Part shown: piece by piece, positions 57,901 through 64,000 of the stretch
Numbering within the stretch: position 1 is the stretch's first letter
How the letters are laid out: every line of letters begins with the position of its first letter
Assembly: GCA_029449235.1 (NCBI GenBank)
Contig: JANATG010000006.1
Coordinates: 2,666,001-2,730,000, forward strand
Source: Linnemannia schmuckeri
Lineage: Eukaryota; Mortierellomycota; Mortierellomycetes; Mortierellales; Mortierellaceae
Direction: 5' to 3'
Length of the DNA stretch: 64,000 bases
Notes under the pieces: model-generated
Databases searched by the model: none
Seen by the model: only the letters and a program-made list of their open reading frames with translations
What the model was told of the DNA's origin: nothing
Translations under genes and position numbers: made by a program

Positions 57901-59760
57901 GAAAATATCATTGCCTAGATGTCCGTTTTCATACTCGTCAACGCTACCCACCCCATTCTCGTGCCTTTTTCATCGCTCAATTTGATTTTTTTTTTTTTTT
58001 GTCATTTAAAAATAAAGATGGTGCAATCAACGAAGCGAAAAGGGATCAATGCGGGTTGCTAAGAAAATAAGTCTGGTTTATGTTTGACAGAAACAACTCA
58101 GGTACACCCACTCCAAAGCGACTGCTTTGATTCTGGCCGAGAAAAAACCACCATCGCACAAATAGTTGCTCTGCACCTTTTCGCTTACTTGGCTACTTTG
58201 TTATCGACACGCACAGATACCATATGGCTTACACATCTCCTATGTGGTTTTCTGTGTTTGGAGAAACAGAAAATAGATGCTGATGCGCAAGGGAGGGACA
58301 AGAATGGCACGTTTATTTGGCGGTTTAGGGTTTCTAAGGCTGACTAAAAACGGCCAGGGGCCACCCAACCACAGGCCAGAGCGAGCCTTTCTTCTTTGGA
58401 GTGGTATGTGTCGGTGTGTCGGTGTGTCGGTGCGGGCCGCCAAAAAGTATGCGCGCTGAGGTAAAACGAAATCGTTGAGGAGTGAAGAATGCGGGAACTA
58501 GAAATGCTGTGTGAGAACCCTTTGTGTGTTACCTGTGCATCATGAAGGATGTATATCCGTTGAGAGAGAAAAGTTCATGGGTCACCTAGAGAATAGATTC
58601 TAGTACCAAGATGTAATGATGCACCCCGATCGATGAGTGGGGACCGAAAGAGATAGAGGCACATACCTACGCATCACATACTCAATTAGATGGTATTACT
58701 CACGGATTCATGTCCCTCTAGTCTTATAGATGTGTTTGTACTAGACGTTCAATCAACTTACAGCAGTAAAGAGATCGCGTCTGCCAATCCCTATCTCAGT
58801 CTACGTAAACTGTGAGCACTTTTGCCGTTGTGGTCTAAAAAAAGGAAGGTGGGCCAATCGAATAGATGGAGCCGGAAAGAGAATAGTGCCTGTAAAAGAT
58901 GTCAACGCTCGATATCGTCATATGCCAACAGGCCCTTACTCTTAGAGAATAACACTCCTGTTCAGAGCATTGCTGCGCATAGACAACAGAAGGAGGAAAC
59001 CCTTCAGGGGTCCAGAGCCTGGCATCTTCCTTTTATCTTCATGCACTATCTCCTTGAATAGCCCTGAATCCCATCTTCACGCCCCCTTAGTATTTTTAAC
59101 ATATGCATGATCTCGGATACATAAAAAAGGGTGAGGTAGTGAGTAGTGAAAGGGTGCAAGGAGGTGGTGCCGGAGAACATGTCTCGCCCTTGACTTTCAT
59201 TTTCTCCCATCTTTTGAGTCTTTCGACTCCCTTCAGAGCCGATGTGCATATCTTTCTAACTTTTGTCTGTCTCCTGCTTTTTTTTTTCTTCTCAAGCTGG
59301 GAAAGGGAGCCAGCCAGGAGGCCGCCGAAAGTCAGAGAGAGAGACACAAGGCTCAGAAAAAATAACTGAACCAAAAAAACCAGATGGAAAATCCTTTTCA
59401 TTTGACCTTGGTGAAAACGAAAACGATGAAGGGTAAGCATGGAACTGGATTGTGGTGACGATAGAAAGTCGAGGTCATCGGAGGCTAGTTCCTATGCTCC
59501 TTCTCATTTCTTCCCTTCTCTTGTCTTCACTTTTAATTTTTCTTCTTAATTTTTGGTTCGCTCCCTTCGTTCCTTCCTGTTCCCAACTTTAACCTCTTCG
59601 CTCACAAGAACAAACACATACACAGACACGCACACGAGATCTTTCAGCTCGTTTCGCCTTTTCCACTCCTTTATTATTGTTCCTTGCCATTTAAAAAGAC
59701 GCCAGGCAGCCATCTCACCTCTTTTTTCTTCCCATACTCCAGTCCCGGGCAGTTTTTATC
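57901..59760. other. No recognisable gene
   Basis: Intergenic. There is a T13 tract near 57988, a short GTGTCG tandem near 58408-58432, and pyrimidine-rich sequence from about 59490 that forms the leader of the next gene. Confidence 0.4.
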
Positions 59761-61599
59761 ATGTCCCTCATGAGCGGTCTGAGAGAAAGGTGGCGAATAA
59801 AGAAGAATCCCCGGAGGCGGTCGACCTTGGACACCAACACAAACCCTGCAACACCGCAAGTAGAGTCTGCACCAGGACAACTACCACTCCAACAGACAAA
59901 CAATTCGGGAACTTTTCCAACAGCACAACTTGCACGCAGCATTCCACTGTTTGACCAGTCAATTCACCCTCTCGACCCATCGCCTTCTCCTAGTCCTGTT
60001 CTACCCCTCGACACTCCCCCTATTGAATCACCATCACTATTACAGCTACCTTTTCTACCAGACCAGCCTGGAGGACCTCCATTATTGGATAGTCAGGAAT
60101 CTATAGTCCAGTTACCTGTCACCAACCATAACTTGCCACCAGTACTCTCTGGGAAGCCAGCACGACGAAAAAGCACAGTTTGGCTAGTTCAGACCCTTAA
60201 CAAGGTGGCCCTCGCCCTTTCCCCCTTCTCACCACTAAAGTCGTCCAAAGGGGCCTCAAAGTTTTTTCGCCTGCGACGGAACAAAAACCGTGGAGATGAA
60301 CCAGCAGTATCCTCAAAGGACAGGAAGGACAACTCATTAACAAACAACAGCAAATACCGCAAACGCAGCAAATCCAGCAAAGATACCACTACGATTGCAC
60401 CAACAACAACAACAACAACAACAACAACAAACAACAGCCCAAAATCCCTTCTCGCTACCTCCTCTTCAGATCTAGAAGACCTGGCAGACATTGACCTTCG
60501 ATCCTTCTACGATCATCGGTCGGAAGACCCTGCGCACCGAGTGGTCTTTATCGCAGGGCCAGAGCATTTCTACTACCTTGCCCTTCAACTCGAGACCAGT
60601 CCCCGACTAGAATACCAACTCTACGGCAAGGATCTCTTTATCCGCTCTGCAGGACTCGGATACGCCCCTGCTCAGTTCAAACTCGGAATCTGTTACGAGC
60701 TGGGGCTGACCCATTTTCCGATGGACCCTTCACATTCCTTTGTTTGGTACAAGAGAGCCGCCATGCAGGGACATGCAGATGCAGAGCTTGCCGTCTCTGG
60801 GTGGTACCTTACGGGTCATCCGCAGGGGTTGATCCAGTCGGAGCCCCTTGCCTACGAATGGGCCTCCAAGGCTGCACGACGAGGATGGTCCAAGGCCGAG
60901 TATACGTTGGGACACTATCATGAGGTTGGGATCGGAGTGCCTCAGGATCTGCAGCTCGCCAAACAGTGGTATCTCAAGGCTGCTGCGCGGGGGAACGAGC
61001 GGGCGTTGCTGAGACTGTTGGTTGGTCATGTTGGGTTGGAGGTCGATTATGCTCATCTCAAGGACGCTCTCTTGGCACAGAATGAGAACAATCCGTACCT
61101 GCTCCACCAATTGGCACAGTTCCATGAACTCCGCGAGTATGGTTTAGTCCCAGACGAGGATGCAGCGTTCGAATTGTATGCAGCATCAGCGCAGGCCAAC
61201 TATGCCCCTGCACAGTACAAACTAGGCGCATGCTATGAGTTTGGGATCCTGGGCTGTCCACGGGATCCAGTCCAGGCTGTGCACTGGTACGGTCAAGGAG
61301 CCGAGAATGGACATGTCGAAGCCTTACTGGCCCTAGCGGGGTTCTACCTGGACGGGAGTGCAGGAGCAGCCGCAGAACAGAGTGACGAGGAGGCGTTTCG
61401 GTTTGTCAGGGCAGCCGCACAGAGAGGGGTGCCTAAGGCAGAGTATATTACGGGGTTCTTTTTGGAGTACGGGTTAGGGATTGAGCGGAATCCGAGAGAG
61501 GCCAAGCAGTGGTACCATCTGGCCTGTGCTAAGGGGGTTGACTCTGCTGAGCGGCGGTTGAAGGATCTCGAACGATCTGCTACCGTTACCATCAACTAA
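59761..61599 (+). CDS. SKT5: Sel1-repeat protein, SKT5/chitin synthase regulator type
   Basis: A 612-residue intronless frame. The N-terminal half (1 to about 235) is Pro/Ser/Thr-rich and basic, probably disordered, with a poly-Thr run (about 215-222). The C-terminal half (about 270-600) is a solenoid of Sel1-like repeats of about 36 residues with the typical pattern A-LG-xY-xxG and W-xxxAA-xxG, for example APAQFKLGICYELG, KAEYTLGHYHEVG, APAQYKLGACYEFG and KAEYITGFFLEYG. In fungi this layout is that of SKT5/CHS4, which activates and localises chitin synthase III at growth sites; other Sel1 proteins are possible, so the symbol is tentative. No C-terminal CaaX-type box is present, which some SKT5 proteins have. 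The ATG follows a long pyrimidine-rich leader. Confidence 0.8.
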   Translation: MSLMSGLRERWRIKKNPRRRSTLDTNTNPATPQVESAPGQLPLQQTNNSGTFPTAQLARSIPLFDQSIHPLDPSPSPSPVLPLDTPPIESPSLLQLPFLPDQPGGPPLLDSQESIVQLPVTNHNLPPVLSGKPARRKSTVWLVQTLNKVALALSPFSPLKSSKGASKFFRLRRNKNRGDEPAVSSKDRKDNSLTNNSKYRKRSKSSKDTTTIAPTTTTTTTTTNNSPKSLLATSSSDLEDLADIDLRSFYDHRSEDPAHRVVFIAGPEHFYYLALQLETSPRLEYQLYGKDLFIRSAGLGYAPAQFKLGICYELGLTHFPMDPSHSFVWYKRAAMQGHADAELAVSGWYLTGHPQGLIQSEPLAYEWASKAARRGWSKAEYTLGHYHEVGIGVPQDLQLAKQWYLKAAARGNERALLRLLVGHVGLEVDYAHLKDALLAQNENNPYLLHQLAQFHELREYGLVPDEDAAFELYAASAQANYAPAQYKLGACYEFGILGCPRDPVQAVHWYGQGAENGHVEALLALAGFYLDGSAGAAAEQSDEEAFRFVRAAAQRGVPKAEYITGFFLEYGLGIERNPREAKQWYHLACAKGVDSAERRLKDLERSATVTIN

Positions 61600-61621
61600 C
61601 GCGTAACGCGTGAACGCGTAA

Positions 61622-61627
61622 AATAAA
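61622..61627 (+). terminator. Polyadenylation signal of the Sel1-repeat gene
   Basis: AATAAA lies 23 bp after the stop codon, just beyond three tightly spaced ACGCGT hexamers (about 61599-61620). Confidence 0.5.
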
Positions 61628-61925
61628 TGATCTGCTTTTGAGATGAACAAAGAATTTAATCAATCAGACCACTGATCAGTGTCGCGTCTGTCTTGGATCC
61701 TTGATCACTTCATATGCGCCCCTTTTTCTCGTCCTGTCAACATCCATCACCATTTCCCCATCATACGAGTCAAGAAGCAGCTTCTTTTTTATTGCATCAT
61801 GGATCATCTATGACAACATGGGCGCATGCTATGGACCAAAAACAGAAAACAGGCCCTTTGCCTGGCAAAGGTCCCCGATTCCACCAAGAAGCGATCAATC
61901 TCTAACTTTTTCTTTTGGGCTTAGC

Positions 61926-61931
<6 letters not shown>

Positions 61932-61986
<55 letters not shown>
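61932..61986 (+). repeat. CT microsatellite, about 27 units
   Basis: An uninterrupted (CT)n run of about 54 bp, followed by further pyrimidine-rich sequence, in the leader region of the homeodomain gene. Confidence 0.9.
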
Positions 61987-61990
<4 letters not shown>

Positions 61991-62389
61991 TCTTATTATG
62001 TGTCCACATTTCTGATCTGTGCCACGCGTACAACGTCCTCTTGTGCATAATGCCACGCTTCTTTCCCCTTTCCTTTCTTTCTTTCACATTCCTACAGCTC
62101 TTTCTTTACTTTATCACCACTATAACTTAACATCCTACCGTCACACTCGCAGCATCGCGGTCATCATCACAATCAACACCCCAAATCAGTTACACTCACC
62201 TTAGCCATCGTCGCCTACATTTAGCGCATACTTCTTCTCTCCCTCTCCTTCTCTCCAATAATGCGACACCCCACCCTCAAGCTAACACTCAATAGGGTAC
62301 CACATTTTTGTCAACCCCATTTGTGCTCACAACTACCATAAGCAAGAGGTAAGGTCGTACTGTCGTTGACCGCCGCCAGTGTTTCAGTA

Positions 62390-64000
62390 ATGGATCCATC
62401 CTTGTCCTCTCCAGGCTGGACAACCGGCGAACCTTTGTTTTCGTCAACGATATCTCCTCTCGACCTTTTCTCTTCTACTACATCCACAACAGTGCATCCC
62501 TCTCAACTCGACCTCACAACCACGTCTCATCCTCATGATACCCATACTACCACATCAAACTACTCGTTGCCTACAAGCGCTGCCGCTGAGGCATTCAATA
62601 ACCTCTTATTGGTCGACCAATCAGAAGACTACAAGAGGACGGCTGAGCTTCAGGATATTGGCCCACCAAAGTACGTCAATGGTCCCTCTCCTCCACCACC
62701 TCCACCTTTGATGTTTGACATAACGATCTGTAATACGACAGGAATGGCATCCATGAGCATTGCGCAGCAGCTACAACAACAACAACAGATCGTAGAATTG
62801 GACTCCGAGCCACATGTGTCGGGAGCAGCAGCAAGTCAACAGCCAAGTAGGTTTGGTTGGGGGATAGTCGAGACTGCCGGCCTTCTTTTGGACGACATGT
62901 GTTCTTCTACTGCCTCTTCCTCGAGGGTGTCATCAACTGACGACTCATGGATTGAGCAGTTCCTACAGCAGAATCAACCGTCACTACCGTCAGTACCAGC
63001 GGAGATCCGACAACAACAACCTGAGAAACAAACATACCCACAGGATCACCAACAGCAAGGACACCAGCAACAGCAAAAAATGTTGCAGGAACAATGGCTT
63101 CGTCAGCAGCAGCAACAACAGTACAGCCAGACAACTGCCTCGACCCCAGACCACCTCCAGCCTCAACATTCGATGTGGTCATGGGTTTCATTCGATCAAC
63201 AACAACAGATCTCGTCGTTTCAACACAATTTGCATCTTGAATACCCCATCTCCAGTATACACCATATCCCGCATACCATGCCCATTGACTACTTACAACA
63301 GCAACAACATTGTCCTCCTTTGCCTTCGCCTTCACCTTCCTCTTCGTTGTCATCTTCTTTCAAGCAACATCAGCACCTTTTATTTCAGTTCGACACAGTC
63401 GAACATCCATACAACCAACAACAACAACAACCGGACCCTCTCCAACAATACCACAACCTACGACGGAGAAGCAGCAACCATCACCAACATCACCACTACC
63501 CGCAGCACCATTACCTCCACCAGATGCCGGTGATCCAATCCCTCAAGAGACGGCGCCGCCTAACAACCGAAGAATCTGAGTTCCTGATGGGCCAGTTCAG
63601 CCTCAATGGCCGCCCCACTGCACAGGATCGCGATTCCTTTGCGAGGCACTTGAAATTGGATCGACGGACCATTCAGGTCTGGTTCCAGAATCGCAGGGCC
63701 AAGTTGAAGCGGGATGAACGCGGTGGAGGTGGGCAAGATGGTAGTACGGGAGGAGGTGGAGGTGGTTGTGAAGGGGATGATGATGAGCTAGAAGAAGGGG
63801 ATTTTGAGGATGGGACGGCTGTTCTGCAGGAAGCAAGTAAGGATACGAATGTTGGTCAGGAACTAGGATATCAGCAACAGACGATTCATCAGCAGCACAC
63901 TGGAGATGATATCCTTCAATTATTCCCTCAACAGCAGTACGTGTCAATTGCTCCTCCTCCTCCTCCTCCTTCATTTGATGTTCTCGATGTCGAGGGCAAG
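62390..64000 (+). CDS. Homeodomain transcription factor (partial, runs off the end)
   Basis: One open frame of 537 codons from the ATG at 62390 to the window end, with no stop. The N-terminal 380 residues are low-complexity, rich in Gln, Ser, Pro and His, with several CAA/CAG-encoded poly-Gln runs. A homeodomain foll​ows at about 385-445: basic arm LKRRRRLTTEE, helix 1 region EFLMGQFSLNGRPT, helix 2 DRDSFARHLKLD, and recognition helix with the invariant WFQNRRAKLKRD. The sequence after it is Gly- and Asp/Glu-rich. This is a typical (non-TALE) homeodomain; the family in fungi regulates development and metabolism, but the target here is unknown. A splice-like GTACGT..ACAG pair (about 62670-62740) would break the frame, so no intron is placed. 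Confidence 0.92.
   Translation, partial: MDPSLSSPGWTTGEPLFSSTISPLDLFSSTTSTTVHPSQLDLTTTSHPHDTHTTTSNYSLPTSAAAEAFNNLLLVDQSEDYKRTAELQDIGPPKYVNGPSPPPPPPLMFDITICNTTGMASMSIAQQLQQQQQIVELDSEPHVSGAAASQQPSRFGWGIVETAGLLLDDMCSSTASSSRVSSTDDSWIEQFLQQNQPSLPSVPAEIRQQQPEKQTYPQDHQQQGHQQQQKMLQEQWLRQQQQQQYSQTTASTPDHLQPQHSMWSWVSFDQQQQISSFQHNLHLEYPISSIHHIPHTMPIDYLQQQQHCPPLPSPSPSSSLSSSFKQHQHLLFQFDTVEHPYNQQQQQPDPLQQYHNLRRRSSNHHQHHHYPQHHYLHQMPVIQSLKRRRRLTTEESEFLMGQFSLNGRPTAQDRDSFARHLKLDRRTIQVWFQNRRAKLKRDERGGGGQDGSTGGGGGGCEGDDDELEEGDFEDGTAVLQEASKDTNVGQELGYQQQTIHQQHTGDDILQLFPQQQYVSIAPPPPPPSFDVLDVEGK

Noticed and set aside
61701..62015. 104-codon frame over the CT microsatellite
   Set aside because: More than a third of it is Leu/Ser repeats from (CT)n; no coding signature.
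62670..62740. Intron in the homeodomain gene (GTACGT to ACAG)
   Set aside because: Removing it shifts the homeodomain out of frame; the unspliced frame is open throughout.
1..64000. CRISPR arrays, prokaryotic operons or a prophage
   Set aside because: No regularly spaced repeats were seen, and spliced genes and polyadenylation signals show a eukaryotic nuclear genome.

Overview
The window looks like nuclear DNA of an early-diverging fungus, most likely Mortierellomycota (a Mortierella or Linnemannia relative). The basis is compact intron-rich genes with GT..AG introns of about 50-160 bp, fungal-type adenylate cyclase architecture, a metazoan-like UPF1 tail, a PUF60 homologue, poly-Gln/Asn regulatory proteins and abundant pyrimidine-rich 5' leaders. 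The genus is inferred from overall character, not from a search.

Layout. (1) 1-6.2 kb: gene-poor; one clear intronless secreted protein (1823-2785), a degenerate minisatellite and unrecognised gene remnants. (2) 6.2-21.5 kb: a transposon and pseudogene island. It holds a tRNA-derived SINE with a 17-bp target-site duplication, a polyadenylated retroelement that encodes an RNase H but no reverse transcriptase (14-bp duplication), a second internally deleted copy of it, a broken Tc1/mariner (DD34E) transposase whose tail is 28S rRNA sequence, a hAT-type MITE with an 8-bp duplication, an esterase pseudogene with two TGA codons, a 1.9-kb antisense 28S rRNA pseudogene, three short fragments of the same 28S segment, a 290-bp repeat in inverted copies 10 kb apart, and a degenerate pogo/Tc5-like element with terminal inverted repeats. 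(3) 22.1-35.1 kb: a dense housekeeping block for RNA quality control, translation and mitochondria: UPF1 and eIF2D (head-to-head), ATP synthase subunit e, a mitochondrial-type EF-P and PUF60 (head-to-head). (4) 35.4-38.9 kb: lipase pseudogene and gene-free DNA. (5) 38.9-57 kb: DUF924 protein, SMC5 and TAPT1-family protein (head-to-head), adenylate cyclase. (6) 57-64 kb: SKP1-like pseudogene, a Sel1-repeat protein of the SKT5 type, and a homeodomain protein cut by the window end.

Exon models were built by hand from splice signals and reading-frame continuity. In every multi-exon gene given as intact the summed exon lengths are a multiple of three. Individual boundaries may be off by one or two bases.

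The most unusual item is the RNase H retroelement at 7218-9900 with its degraded sibling at about 13.4-13.87 kb, together with the repeated capture of one 28S rRNA segment at four places, one of which forms the C terminus of the Tc1-type transposase frame.
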